DNA of 64,000 nucleotides from an uncultured Treponema sp. (GTDB lineage: Bacteria > Spirochaetota > Spirochaetia > Treponematales > Treponemataceae). A model generated the notes under the pieces. That model was given only the letters and a program-made list of their open reading frames with translations, had not been told where the DNA came from and did no database searches. Where the stretch lies: NCBI GenBank assembly GCA_946411505.1, contig CAMKEG010000001.1, forward strand, positions 434,001-498,000. Direction: 5' to 3'. Made by a program: the position numbers and the translations under genes. Positions within the stretch are counted from its first letter, which is position 1, and every line of letters starts with the position of its first letter. This document shows, in pieces, positions 48,986 through 58,586 of the stretch.

Positions 48986-48996
48986 AGAATATCCCT

Positions 48997-49067
48997 AAAA
49001 AAACGGCAAGATGATAATCTTGCCGCAAACACCCAGCTTGGCCGATTTAACGGAGTCTCGCCCGGTT
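48997..49067 (-). ncRNA. Candidate leader RNA or attenuator R11
   Basis: On minus, the RNA would start near 49067. It has a GC-rich first part and then a perfect 9-base stem CGGCAAGAT/ATCTTGCCG (49004-49012, 49017-49025) with seven T. The next gene's ATG is 12 bases further. It is either a small RNA or a transcription attenuator. Confidence 0.5.
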
Positions 49068-49073
49068 TCCTCA

Positions 49074-49183
49074 AGTATAGTGCAATTTATGGCTAGGTGG
49101 ATTACTCATGTTGAGTAAAAGATGATTCAGAATAATTAGGACGAGTGTCAAGTATTGACAGCAATAGTTGTTTGCGATAAGAT
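49074..49183. promoter_or_regulatory. Operator B4 with divergent promoters
   Basis: A perfect TTACTCA-TGT-TGAGTAA lies at 49102-49118. On minus, TATACT (49074-49079) has a poor -35. On plus, TTGACA (49155-49160) and TAAGAT (49178-49183) are 17 apart and drive the 49343 gene with a leader of about 150 bases. Confidence 0.6.
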
Positions 49184-49263
49184 TTATGTGTGTTCTGTGG
49201 TAGAGCCAGCAACTCGCGCGAAGACCTTTGTCATACCATATCACCAAAAATAATGATGGCCTA

Positions 49264-49336
49264 GAGCATCAGGTTTATTGTTGCTGCTAATGTGCGAGTT
49301 AAATAGCAAATAACAATAAAAAGATGCTCAAGGAGT
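49264..49336 (+). promoter_or_regulatory. Leader hairpin before the zinc-ribbon gene
   Basis: GAGCATC and TTTATTGTT (about 49264-49282) pair with AACAATAAA and GATGCTC (about 49309-49330). The ribosome site AAGGAG follows directly. No T-run is present. It could modulate translation or protect the 5' end. Confidence 0.45.
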
Positions 49337-49342
49337 ATCGTT

Positions 49343-50077
49343 ATGTCTAATCTTGAATTCTTCAAGAGACAAGCAAAAAATCTTTTAAAAGATTGGAATT
49401 CTCGAAAGAGAATTGAGCGCAAAGATGGAACCTATTATTATAGGTATGGCAAAACCTTTTTTGACGTCAAAGATTTATTCAAATTCTTTGGCTTGTCGAT
49501 GAAGGATGAAGAATCATTTTGCTTGCAAAAAGCCCAGCACATGATCGCGCAAATGGTCGGCTTCAAAAACTGGGATGAGCTAAACAGAACATCCGATGAT
49601 TTTCTTGAACTGTCAGAATTGTTGTTGCGGCATTTTAAGAATAGCGGCGACATTATTGGCTGGCAGATGTTCTTTAAGGATGAAGTGAACACAGACGATG
49701 TAAAAGAAATCATCAAGCTTGCAAAGAATTATTTTGAAACAATGTCCAAAAGCAAAGTACAGACTGAACCTGTTGTTTTGACAGGTGAAGAACGAATTCA
49801 AGGGCTAATGCGAAATCTGCATGTGATTGGCGATTTTAAAATGAATTCAAAAGTAATTTGCATGCATTGTGGCGACGAGTTCCATTATAAAGATGCAACA
49901 GTCATTAGAGACCCTAGTGACTACAAAGCTCTGGTAATGTGCAAGAATTATCCAAAATGCAATGGCTCGTTAATCGACATGCAAGTCATACGCAAACGAA
50001 CCGAACACGATGATTATAGCGGAGTCCCATTTGATTGGGATATGGACAATGGCATTAGCAGCGAGTATGACTACTAA
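49343..50077 (+). CDS. Zinc-ribbon protein, unknown
   Basis: AAGGAG precedes the ATG. The 244 residues have a helical N-terminal part (FFKRQAKNLLKDWNSRKRIE) and a zinc ribbon near residue 175 (CMHCGDEF, then CKNYPKCNG). The ribbon resembles those of topoisomerase-type tails. The gene is A/T-rich and B-operator linked. The function is unknown. Confidence 0.7.
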   Translation: MSNLEFFKRQAKNLLKDWNSRKRIERKDGTYYYRYGKTFFDVKDLFKFFGLSMKDEESFCLQKAQHMIAQMVGFKNWDELNRTSDDFLELSELLLRHFKNSGDIIGWQMFFKDEVNTDDVKEIIKLAKNYFETMSKSKVQTEPVVLTGEERIQGLMRNLHVIGDFKMNSKVICMHCGDEFHYKDATVIRDPSDYKALVMCKNYPKCNGSLIDMQVIRKRTEHDDYSGVPFDWDMDNGISSEYDY

Positions 50078-50150
50078 TTAACGATTCTTACATTGGCAGC
50101 TCATCTCCCCCTTTGCTGATGGTGATAATGCAAAAAAGATAGGGCTGCCT

Positions 50151-50620
50151 TTACATTCCAAAATACCTTTCAAAGAAGCCCAAGAGCTTTTCAACGACGT
50201 TCTTCTTTACTTGGGAACGGTTGCCGCCGCCAAAGCGCGACGTGGGCGGAAGAATCTTGTCTATGTCCGTGCCAGTGGTGCGCAAGGCTCCGTCGCGGAA
50301 AGAGTTTTCGATAAAGGCCTTTGTCTCGTCGGGCTTTAGCTTTAGTTCCGTCGTAATCGATTTAAGCTCCTCTTCCCCCTTTTTTTGGATGTAAGCCGCC
50401 CAGTCTTTTTGAATGTCGGACGAGGCGTTGATTTGGTTGATGAAGTCTTCTATAAGGTCTTTTTTGCTTCTAAGCTCGACGCTTCCGCCAATCGCCTTTT
50501 TGATGTCAACAAGGATTGTGGAGTCCTTGCAGTTGGAGTCAAAGACAAAGTAAAGCCGAACTCGCTAAAATCATCCTGCACCAGAAATGACGATTCGATT
50601 TTTACCGTGATTTGAGCCAT
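50151..50620 (-). pseudogene. Remnant of type I restriction subunit HsdR
   Basis: The minus-strand frame ending at 50151 encodes the HsdR C-terminus: FIENSFRDGALRTTGTDIDK, then ILPPTSRFGGGNR and FFERYFGM. Upstream, an ATG at 50620 with GGAGG and a TATAAT box begins MAQITVKIESSFLVQDDF in another frame. The two frames join near 50545 by a frameshift or deletion. No hsdM or hsdS genes are nearby. Confidence 0.75.
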
Positions 50621-50671
50621 AGAGTCCTCCAGGGATTATTATAGCGCAAAAATTATAGAAAAAAAAGCTTT

Positions 50672-50887
50672 TTAGGCCTTATTCACTATTCTTGCGGTAT
50701 TTCCAACCCTATAAAACTCTTTGTCCGGGTTGTTTTTCTCCCATAATCTGAGCTCTTTGTAATTTTTAACCCCAGCCGCTTTGAGGCAATTTGCGGTAAA
50801 AATCAAGTCATCCGCACTCAATGCTTCCCATCTTTCAAGGATTTTTCGAACCTTATTAAGCTTCATTTCGACGCTATCTTTTTCCAT
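50672..50887 (-). CDS. Small unknown protein next to the relaxase
   Basis: AAGGAGTG precedes the ATG. The 71 residues are mostly helical (MKLNKVRKILERWEALSADD). It starts 11 bases after the relaxase stop, so it is probably part of the mobilization unit. Confidence 0.6.
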   Translation of the reverse strand: MEKDSVEMKLNKVRKILERWEALSADDLIFTANCLKAAGVKNYKELRLWEKNNPDKEFYRVGNTARIVNKA

Positions 50888-50898
50888 TTTTTCACTCC

Positions 50899-52191
50899 TT
50901 AAAATTTTGATTTATAGGATGGCTCATAATCTTTGCCAAGAAATTTGTTCAAAGACTTTTTAGAACCATCGCCCAAAATTTTTATTTGCGGACATAATTT
51001 TCCGCTTTGATTGCGTTTGCATTGAACCGTAACAAACTGCCGAAGCAGGTCTTTTGACGGGGGATTTTTTAGGGGAATGTACCAAGCCTTGCTCTCCCCC
51101 GCATTTTCGACAACAATGGCGTTTGTCCAAACTGACTCATCGTCCATAAGATACACTTTAGAAACAACCCCACATATTTTCCCAGCCTCTGGAGTGTATT
51201 GCTCAAGCATGCCTGATGTGGTAAACAAGAGGTTGCTTCGGGCCTGCAAAAAACTGTTGTACCGCCCTATAGACCTGAGTTTCTTGGCCCAGTCCTTCTC
51301 CAGATAATACATTGGAGGATTATTTCCTGGAAAAGAAATTGCCAGTCCAATGTCAACCAAAGATTTTAATCTTTGCTCGATAATGGCATCCGATGTAGTA
51401 ATAGAGCTGTAATACTCGGTTCCATTTTCTGATTGATATTTTGCCGGAATCGCTCCACTAATGATGTCATCATCCAAGTTGGTCCACCTCATGGCCGTGA
51501 TTGTCTTTTTCTTCCTTATCTCCAATTCTTTTGATGAGACAGGTCCCACAAGGTTTGTGCATATCTGCTCCGCGCTTAGACGCGCGTTACGAATAATTCT
51601 TGGAGGAATCCGTTTAATGAGTTTGCGAGTTTTCCGATCAAGGCCGTTAATTAGGATATGGGTGTGTCTATGCTGAGTATTAACATGTATCACGCCTTTC
51701 CAAGAAAAACTAAAGCCAGTCTCCAATTGCAAGTTCTTAACGAATTCCCTTGCCAGATTTTTAAGCGGCACATTTAGCGATTCGGGACTTATAATGAATT
51801 TATAATATAAGTCCGTCATTTCGGCCTCATACCTTTCGATTTCTGTGTCCGGAACTTCGTCGTATTCTGCATCAAAGTACGTTGGCTTTTCGACCACTTC
51901 ATCTTTGTTCTCCTGAATCATATAAGAACGTAAGAAATTTTTGTGGGCTTTTTTAGAGTTGCCATAGGTCATTTTAACCACACACCGTTGATTGTAATTG
52001 TTCGAAAAGCAAGCGGAAAAGTGAACTTTTTTTCCTTTTTTCTTCTTACCGAACTTTGAACTTTTGAAAAGTTGAGATAGGTCTTTTAACAACTTTTCTG
52101 TTTCTATTGCAGTATCAAGCCGCTTTGACGGTTTGCCTTTTGGGGATTTTACCTTTAAGAACTCATACTCTTCATCTTCTTCTGATTTCAT
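50899..52191 (-). CDS. Mobilization relaxase
   Basis: The ATG at 52191 follows AGGAGAC. The 430 residues include FIISPESLNVPLKNLAREFV and the metal-binding HRHTHILINGLD, the motif III type of MOB relaxases with the fold of VirD2/MobA. It nicks oriT and stays on the DNA end through a Tyr; several Tyr are near positions 115-140. The C-terminal half is longer than the catalytic part and may bind DNA. Its accessory gene lies upstream. Confidence 0.8.
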   Translation of the reverse strand: MKSEEDEEYEFLKVKSPKGKPSKRLDTAIETEKLLKDLSQLFKSSKFGKKKKGKKVHFSACFSNNYNQRCVVKMTYGNSKKAHKNFLRSYMIQENKDEVVEKPTYFDAEYDEVPDTEIERYEAEMTDLYYKFIISPESLNVPLKNLAREFVKNLQLETGFSFSWKGVIHVNTQHRHTHILINGLDRKTRKLIKRIPPRIIRNARLSAEQICTNLVGPVSSKELEIRKKKTITAMRWTNLDDDIISGAIPAKYQSENGTEYYSSITTSDAIIEQRLKSLVDIGLAISFPGNNPPMYYLEKDWAKKLRSIGRYNSFLQARSNLLFTTSGMLEQYTPEAGKICGVVSKVYLMDDESVWTNAIVVENAGESKAWYIPLKNPPSKDLLRQFVTVQCKRNQSGKLCPQIKILGDGSKKSLNKFLGKDYEPSYKSKF

Positions 52192-52333
52192 TTTGTCTCC
52201 TATTTGCCTTCGCAATCTTGCGAATTGCTTACTTAGTGGTGACTGAAAGTGATGTATCGAACCCCCTCTATATTGCACTACCTATATAGAAGAAACCATC
52301 TAATACATCACTTTCTTTATCTTGCCTAAATGC

Positions 52334-52786
52334 TTATTCAGCCGGTTTCGCTTGAAAATTGTCTTCAAGATGCGTTCGCAAGTCTGCGAATACGCTCCGC
52401 ATGAACGAAGGCTTAGTCTTGGCCATCATTTTTTTGTATAAAGTCTCGAGTTGTTCAAGGTTCTTTCGGCCCTTGTCATTTATTAGCATCGTGGACTCTT
52501 TGCTTTCCAGCATGTCTGGCAAGGCGGCGATGAAGTACGGCGTCAGGAACCTCGACAGCGAGAAGAACGCCTCTTCCCTCTTGTCAATTTGAGCCAATTT
52601 CATTTCGATGGTCGTTAATCGGGCTAGAACAAGACTTTCTGGCATTGTGTCCCGCTTGTAAAGGTAATTAACTGCCGTCTCAACAATCGCTGTAGCGGAC
52701 TCACCGGATTCAGCGGCAAGAAGCTCAATCTGCTTGCAAGTCTGGTTGCTGAGGTGATATGTCTTCACGGAGCTATTGGGTTTCAT
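52334..52786 (-). CDS. MobC-like relaxosome accessory protein
   Basis: The 150 residues begin with a ribbon-helix-helix-like segment (VKTYHLSNQTCKQIELLAAE) followed by helices. The position just upstream of the relaxase supports a MobC-type role in binding oriT. The intergenic region 52192-52333, with TATATAGAAG-type A/T blocks, is the best place for oriT, but I cannot identify a nic site. Confidence 0.6.
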   Translation of the reverse strand: MKPNSSVKTYHLSNQTCKQIELLAAESGESATAIVETAVNYLYKRDTMPESLVLARLTTIEMKLAQIDKREEAFFSLSRFLTPYFIAALPDMLESKESTMLINDKGRKNLEQLETLYKKMMAKTKPSFMRSVFADLRTHLEDNFQAKPAE

Positions 52787-53544
52787 GCAGGTCTCCTTTT
52801 AAAAAATGTTTGCAGGTCTTCTTTCAAACCGTCTGGAATCTTTATGTCCGGAAGGTGTTTGGCTACAAGAGCGAGAACGGCCACCACTTCATCTTTTGAG
52901 GACGGAGCCTTCCCCTGCTCCTTCTCCGCCTTATTGACTGGTGTTTTTCGCGTCGGCCCATGAGTTTTTTTGATTTCGTCATGGACCTTGTTAAGTGTCA
53001 TTTCTCCGGAGCGAATGGCGTCGAGTTGTTGCGGCGTGGCCTTGGATTCGACCTCGCGCATTTTTTGGATTTGTCTGGGTGAGACATCCAGTTTTTTTGC
53101 TAGACATTCGTCGGAGAAATCGCTTACATCTTCCCCTGCCGCTTTGGCCTGTTTTTTTAGCTTAAGAAGATTCTCTAGATGCATCAACTTTTCGGCTTCC
53201 GTGAGGTTCCTTCGCGACAACTGCAAGTGCTCTTCATACAACAAAACATCTGTTTCGGACGCAACCCCATCCTTGACAATTACATAGACCTCTTTGAGGT
53301 CTGCCATGATAGCCGCCGCCAAGCGTGAATGACCGTCGATGACAGTTCCGTCATTAAGGATTATAATTGGCTGCGTTCTGTCGTAACCATGTTCCTTCAT
53401 ATTGCGACATAGTTCCGCCACCTTCTCAGGCTCTTGCTTGTACAGGGCCTTGAATTTTGGGTTTGTCTTTATTTCGCCAATTTTCATCAATTTAATTTTT
53501 GTATTAGTTGATGAAAAAATGCTTGGAAATTTAATTTTAATCAT
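52783..53544 (-). CDS. ParB-like partition/DNA-binding protein
   Basis: The 253 residues show the ParB N-terminal motif DGTVIDGHSRLAAAI and an HTH (DECLAKKLDVSPRQIQKMRE). AGGAG stands before the ATG. It may stabilise the element or act in regulation. No ParA is present. It overlaps the MobC-like gene by four bases. Confidence 0.8.
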   Translation of the reverse strand: MIKIKFPSIFSSTNTKIKLMKIGEIKTNPKFKALYKQEPEKVAELCRNMKEHGYDRTQPIIILNDGTVIDGHSRLAAAIMADLKEVYVIVKDGVASETDVLLYEEHLQLSRRNLTEAEKLMHLENLLKLKKQAKAAGEDVSDFSDECLAKKLDVSPRQIQKMREVESKATPQQLDAIRSGEMTLNKVHDEIKKTHGPTRKTPVNKAEKEQGKAPSSKDEVVAVLALVAKHLPDIKIPDGLKEDLQTFFKRRPA

Positions 53545-53557
53545 TTTTTGCTCCTAG

Positions 53558-54556
53558 TTATTCGAAATCGTAATCATCTTCTGAATCTTTTGATACAGAA
53601 CCATCATTTGTTGTTGAGGGTAAGACCCAGTACCCATGTTTTTCATTGGATTTTGACACAAAGCCGTAAGAAGCCATAGTTCCTAGAAGGTTGGCAACAA
53701 CCTTGTTGTCTTTTCCGATTTTATCCGCGATTGCTTTGGGGGTTGCCGTTCCACCAAGGTCCTTCAGGGCTGAGATAATCTGCTGGCGTTCCGGCGTCAT
53801 ATTGGGAACTGCGACAGAAGACTCTCCCTGCGAATGCCAAGTTAGCGTGTCGTACGAGAGGTATATCTCTTCTTCGCGCTCTTGATAATCGCGACTGGTG
53901 AGCGATAGTATTCCACGGTTCTGATTTCGTGGACGTTTTAGCACCATTATTGTGTCCGCCGCTCCCATAATAGCTGAAGTTCCACTCACCTCGTTGAAGA
54001 CATCATCTGAAGGACGCTTTCGGAGATGGGTTACGACAATAATGCAGATGCCATGCTTGTCTGCACACTTCTTGAGCATCCCAATGAAGTTATACTCACT
54101 TTGATAGGACATTTGGATTCCTTGTTCTTGGCAGATTTTGGCTTTAGTGTCGATGACGACAAGAATTACTTCGGGATGTTCATTAAGATATGCATCAAGA
54201 TCTTTGATGGCTTTCTCATCCACACTCCATGTAATCGAAATTCTGAATCTTTCGTTTGGACTCATTTTCTGTTTTAGGAAGCGTTCTTTGAGTCTAGGCT
54301 CGGTATCTTCAAGCGCGAGGTAAAGAACTGTCCCATTGGTTGAAACTTCAGCACCAAGGAAGGTTGAAGTATTACCAGTCACAGCATTAAGCAATTGCGT
54401 GATTAAAAGGCTCTTCCCGGCTTTTGCCGGACCAGCCAGAATCACAAGTCCTTTGCCAGGAATGAGGTCTTTAACAATGAATTGGGTAGATGGATAATTA
54501 GTTTTCATTATTTTTTCTCCTGTTGTAATTATGTTTTCATAGTCAATTTTCGACAT
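53558..54556 (-). CDS. RepA-type RecA-fold ATPase
   Basis: I use the ATG at 54556, behind GGGAGG; a second start with AGGAG is at 54508. Walker A reads LAGPAKAGKSLL and Walker B VILVVIDTKAK; VVTHLRKRPSDDV follows. A winged helix fills the C-terminus (PKAIADKIGKDNKVVANLLG). This matches the hexameric helicase/ATPase (RepA, AAA_25) family of plasmids and islands. It may load replication of the excised form. Confidence 0.8.
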   Translation of the reverse strand: MSKIDYENIITTGEKIMKTNYPSTQFIVKDLIPGKGLVILAGPAKAGKSLLITQLLNAVTGNTSTFLGAEVSTNGTVLYLALEDTEPRLKERFLKQKMSPNERFRISITWSVDEKAIKDLDAYLNEHPEVILVVIDTKAKICQEQGIQMSYQSEYNFIGMLKKCADKHGICIIVVTHLRKRPSDDVFNEVSGTSAIMGAADTIMVLKRPRNQNRGILSLTSRDYQEREEEIYLSYDTLTWHSQGESSVAVPNMTPERQQIISALKDLGGTATPKAIADKIGKDNKVVANLLGTMASYGFVSKSNEKHGYWVLPSTTNDGSVSKDSEDDYDFE

Positions 54557-54809
54557 TAGTTGCCTCCCTAGTTTTAATTGCGTCAGTTTTTGACACTTTA
54601 CGCATCCCCGGGGTGACATGATTACTACGAAGGAAATCAAGAATTTCTGCCTTTGAAAAAAGTTTCTTTTTCCCAAGCCGATAACAAGGCAAGTCTGTGA
54701 GATGATCAATGTAGCTTAAAGATACATGTAGCAGACCTGCCGCCTCAGACCTTGTCAGCAGTTCCGGCTCTACCGGTAACTGCGGAATTGTTTCTTTTTT
54801 GTTTTGCAT
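54543..54809 (-). CDS. Excisionase-type HTH protein
   Basis: The 88 residues carry an AlpA/Xis-like winged HTH (LLTRSEAAGLLHVSLSYIDH, CYRLGKKKLFSKAEILDFL). AAAGGAG precedes the ATG. It overlaps the ATPase start by 14 bases. It should direct excision with an integrase, or regulate the ATPase gene. Confidence 0.8.
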   Translation of the reverse strand: MQNKKETIPQLPVEPELLTRSEAAGLLHVSLSYIDHLTDLPCYRLGKKKLFSKAEILDFLRSNHVTPGMRKVSKTDAIKTREATNVEN

Positions 54810-54926
54810 TAATTACTCCTTTATGATTTTTTGAGGAAGAAAAGAAACGCAGTCACGGCCGTGTATATATAGCTGCAATTCATTACCTCCATTTATTCGC
54901 GAACAGCCGAAGCTGTAAAAGCCAAA

Positions 54927-56063
54927 TTAATTCGTCAGAAAATGGAAAAGTTCCGACTGTAATCCGTAAAACTCCAAGTAATCGTTAACGGTAAAATTGG
55001 TGTATCTTTCTTGAACGGAAGAGACCCCTGTGCTATGACCAAGGACGCTAGCCACCTTTATTGGGGCCACTCCCTTCGACAAGTAATATGTATTCGCAAA
55101 ATGTCTAAGCGAATGGAAGCAATATCCATGCGCTTTGCGCTGCTCGGGCATGGTCTGCATGAGCATGTCACGCAGCATATCGCTTGCCCGGTTATCCGCC
55201 AACGAGTCGAACACGAATTCCTTTCCAGCAGGAATGGTTCCCAACAACCTCTCTCGAAGCTCCGAACAGATAGGAATCTTTCGCGCTTCTCTCGTCTTCA
55301 GAGGGAGCAACTTTCCCCCACGGTACTGGTCGCGTAAATCAATGTACGAATCCATTATGTTTGCGTTGCGCAAGGAATTTACTTCCGCCAGCCGCATGCC
55401 TGTACAGGCCGCGACGATGATGAAGGTTCGGACCGGCTCATTTCCGCGAAAATAATCCACAATCTGCATCACCTCTTCTAGCGAGAATGCGTCACGAGGC
55501 TTTGGCTCAGTCAAGAGCGGCTTAACGCCACGGAACGGGTTGCGGGCTACTAGTCCGTCATCTATCGCCGTCGCAAACATAATCCGGAGACAGGACATGA
55601 CGTCATTGATGGTTTTGCGAGCGAGTCTTTCACGGTCAAGAAGATTCTGCCGAAATTCTTTAATATCCGTGGGGCAAAAAGAGTTTAGTGGCTTGTTTTG
55701 AATATATTTTAAAAAATAGTGGTTAACAAAGCCCTGGTACTTTCGGACCTGGATGTCTCCGATTCCCGGTCGCTTTTCGGTTCCGAGCGCTCTCCTGTCT
55801 CGAACCCATGTCGAGTCTTCCTTAAAGAAGTTAGAAGCGTAAGGACGGAACATGGCCTTTTCATTACATTGAATTTCGCCACTGTCAATTAGGGATTGAA
55901 CATATTGGAAAGCCTCTGTACGAGAAGTGCAGCCAGTCGAATGTGGATTCGACAAGGTTCCGTCACTCCTGCGGTATTGATAATAATAGAACGCTTTTCG
56001 CTTTTGCGATTTTCGAAGTGTCTTAGATCGTTGATATAAAATGAAATCCTGATGTCGCCTCAT
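54927..56063 (-). CDS. Tyrosine recombinase (integrase 1)
   Basis: The 378 residues have the catalytic set: TGMRLAEVNSLR (Arg), HSLRHFANTYY (H-x-x-R) and LGHSTGVSSVQERY (His and Tyr). The N-terminal part is an arm-binding/core-binding region. It is clearly related to integrase 2. It sits with the mobilization genes, so it may belong to an inner element. Confidence 0.9.
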   Translation of the reverse strand: MRRHQDFILYQRSKTLRKSQKRKAFYYYQYRRSDGTLSNPHSTGCTSRTEAFQYVQSLIDSGEIQCNEKAMFRPYASNFFKEDSTWVRDRRALGTEKRPGIGDIQVRKYQGFVNHYFLKYIQNKPLNSFCPTDIKEFRQNLLDRERLARKTINDVMSCLRIMFATAIDDGLVARNPFRGVKPLLTEPKPRDAFSLEEVMQIVDYFRGNEPVRTFIIVAACTGMRLAEVNSLRNANIMDSYIDLRDQYRGGKLLPLKTREARKIPICSELRERLLGTIPAGKEFVFDSLADNRASDMLRDMLMQTMPEQRKAHGYCFHSLRHFANTYYLSKGVAPIKVASVLGHSTGVSSVQERYTNFTVNDYLEFYGLQSELFHFLTN

Positions 56064-56159
56064 CCTATCCTGCCTTGTCCTGTTGCGCGGTATTAGAGCG
56101 AGCGGCGCTCCGTCGCAGAAGACAATGCCAGGATACGGCTAGTTGCTAGATATATCCAT

Positions 56160-57248
56160 TCATTTCAATATATTTTCGTATTTTTTTAAGATTTTGCGGT
56201 ATTTTGACCAAATTTGTTCTTCAGGATTCTTAAGTCTTGGCATAGCTTGAGAGAAACCTACGTCTACATATTCATATTCAGAATTTTTTTCAAGAAGTAT
56301 ATGATTTACGCATTGCACAAAACCCGTATTTCCATCCTTTAGTTTTGTTTTCAATTGGCAAGCCCGAAAAACAAAGGGAATTTGTTGAATTCTTCCTCTT
56401 TCTTCTTCACCTAACCCATCTTTCTTAAGAATTTTAAATAAATCCGAAAAAACAGCACGGCAGTAAACATTTTCATTGTAACGCAATAAAGCAATTTCGT
56501 TGTCTCCTGTAACATTTGCCGCTTTGATTGTTTTGTAAAATAAGTTGTCATTTTCTGGAAACTTTCTTTCAACTTCGTTTAGTTCACGGATTTCATTCTG
56601 AACATTATATCCGGCTCTAAAAAAAACTTCCGCCTCTTTGATTCTTCTATAACAGTAATCATCAGAATACATATATTTAAATTTTATTTTTGTAATTTTA
56701 TTGTTGTTTAATTCAATTCTAAGTATTATTCCACGAACAAGAAAATAAAACGGAACAACTGTTAAGCACAACGCGCCTAAGAACAAGTCAAAATGGTCCT
56801 TAAAAAAAGAGGCGTCCTTTATTGACAGAAAAAGCCAAAGCCATATAAAAGCCGACAATAACATGGCAACAAGGCTCCAAGCCACATAATTGTAGCTTTT
56901 GTTTCTAAATTCGCTTTTAGGAAGGTTATTGGAGTATTCAAAAAAAGTTTCATACAAGTCCTCCTCCTCCTCTTTTTTTAGTTTGTTGGCTTTTCCTTTT
57001 TTATCCGCATTTTCCTTAGACAAAAAATAGTCCTTGAAAATTTGCTTGTTGACAAGCAGGTTCTGGTCGCATTCAATTTTATCCTTCAATTTGGACCTGC
57101 ACAAGTTGAAAAAGGAATTATGCGTTTCGAAGTCGCCCTCGTCATCATAGTCCTGCAAATGATTGCATCTTGTATTCATGAGATATAAATATAGAGTGAG
57201 GCAATTCATATTTCTTTGAAAAGCTGTAAGTTCATTAATCTTTTCCAT
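56160..57248 (-). CDS. Membrane protein, unknown
   Basis: The 362 residues have two membrane segments near 120-140 and 152-172 and otherwise soluble, charged ends. AAGGTGG precedes the ATG. The gene is A/T-rich and lies between two integrases, which marks it as cargo. No family is recognised. Confidence 0.65.
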   Translation of the reverse strand: MEKINELTAFQRNMNCLTLYLYLMNTRCNHLQDYDDEGDFETHNSFFNLCRSKLKDKIECDQNLLVNKQIFKDYFLSKENADKKGKANKLKKEEEEDLYETFFEYSNNLPKSEFRNKSYNYVAWSLVAMLLSAFIWLWLFLSIKDASFFKDHFDLFLGALCLTVVPFYFLVRGIILRIELNNNKITKIKFKYMYSDDYCYRRIKEAEVFFRAGYNVQNEIRELNEVERKFPENDNLFYKTIKAANVTGDNEIALLRYNENVYCRAVFSDLFKILKKDGLGEEERGRIQQIPFVFRACQLKTKLKDGNTGFVQCVNHILLEKNSEYEYVDVGFSQAMPRLKNPEEQIWSKYRKILKKYENILK

Positions 57249-57422
57249 ATTTTAGCCACCTTTTTCATAAATCAGCTTGCATTATTATCGCGCAAAAAAC
57301 AACAGGGCGCAACCCTGCTCCATTAACCTATCGACTTGAGTTATGCCATAAAACAAGAGGGCTCAATAGCTTTCATTTTCCCCTTCGCGCAAGTAGGAAT
57401 GAAAGGAAGGAAACGCAGGAAA

Positions 57423-58547
57423 TCAACGCCAATTTAATTCCTTGAACAAACCCGACTGAATCTCGTATATCTCCGCGTAGTCAGACTCGGTGAAGTTTAT
57501 GTAGCGTTCCTGAACAGAGCTCACTCCAGTGGAATGCCCTAGAACGGCTGCCGTTTTGACAGCTGATACGTTGTGACTTATTAGGTACGTCGCTGTAAAA
57601 TGGCGCCAACTATGAAAAACGTACCCCCTCGCCTTTTTTTGATCGGGAAGATTTTTTAGAAGAACTTCCCGCAATGTGTCGGAGGCCATGGTTTCAGCGA
57701 CGTCAAAGAAAGCGTAGCCGTTGGGGCTCTTGTCAAGCCGGCGCTTCAAAAATTGGTAAAGCTCGGGGCAGATGGGAACCTTGCGGGCCTCTTTCGTTTT
57801 CAACGGACGAAGCTTTCCGTTCAAGAATTGGTCCCGGAGGTCGACGTACGTTTCCGTGACATTCTCCTTGCGAAGCGCGTGGATTTCGCTTAAACGCATG
57901 CCCGTCAGGGCCGCCACGAAGTTGAACTCCCTGTGCGCTTCATTCTTCCAATGGCATTCGAGCAATACTTTCTTGGCGTCCTGCATAGTGAACGCCTCGC
58001 GCGGAGAGGGGTTCTTCATCAAAGGCTTTATTCCTCTCAGAGGCGAATACAATAGAATGTTGTCCCCCATAGCCGCGTCGACGATGAACTTGAACACCAT
58101 GAATATGTCGTTGATGGACTTGTAGGAAAGCTTGTCTTCGCGAATCAACTTGAGGCGGAACTCCTTCATGTCCGTAGGCTTAATCGCGCTCATTTTATGA
58201 GCACCGAAATAAGGGACGAGGTATTTTCTTGTCGTCATCTGAAGTTTTTCAAGATATAGCTCACTAATGGCGGGACGGTCTTTCGTTCCCAACGAAAGCT
58301 TGTCCTGCACCCAGACGGAATCGTTGTCGAAAAAATGAGTTGCGTACTGGCCGAAAGTCAGGTTGGATCCGGACCACAGCTTCCCTTCACATAGAAGGGT
58401 CTCGCAGAACCTCACGGCCTCCCTCTTGCGCCGGCAGCCTGTGCTTTTAGCCGAGGCGAGGGTTCCGTCCGGCTTGTACGCCTGGTAGTAATAGATCCTG
58501 TTCCCCGACTTGAGGGTCCTTTTGAAGACGAAGAAATAACCGCGCAT
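57423..58547 (-). CDS. Tyrosine recombinase (integrase 2) next to tRNA-Gly
   Basis: The 374 residues show TGMRLSEIHALR, HSWRHFTATYL and LGHSTGVSSVQERYINF. It is a paralogue of integrase 1 and lies 126 bases from the tRNA end, the usual place for the enzyme that inserted the island. ACTGTCA repeats (58587-58605) lie between it and the att site. Confidence 0.92.
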   Translation of the reverse strand: MRGYFFVFKRTLKSGNRIYYYQAYKPDGTLASAKSTGCRRKREAVRFCETLLCEGKLWSGSNLTFGQYATHFFDNDSVWVQDKLSLGTKDRPAISELYLEKLQMTTRKYLVPYFGAHKMSAIKPTDMKEFRLKLIREDKLSYKSINDIFMVFKFIVDAAMGDNILLYSPLRGIKPLMKNPSPREAFTMQDAKKVLLECHWKNEAHREFNFVAALTGMRLSEIHALRKENVTETYVDLRDQFLNGKLRPLKTKEARKVPICPELYQFLKRRLDKSPNGYAFFDVAETMASDTLREVLLKNLPDQKKARGYVFHSWRHFTATYLISHNVSAVKTAAVLGHSTGVSSVQERYINFTESDYAEIYEIQSGLFKELNWR

Positions 58548-58586
58548 GGACAGCTCCTTGAATGAAAAAATTTTCGCAAGGAATTA

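Noticed and set aside
50385..50615. Plus-strand gene of 76 codons
   Set aside because: It is antisense to the recognisable HsdR remnant and lacks a ribosome site.
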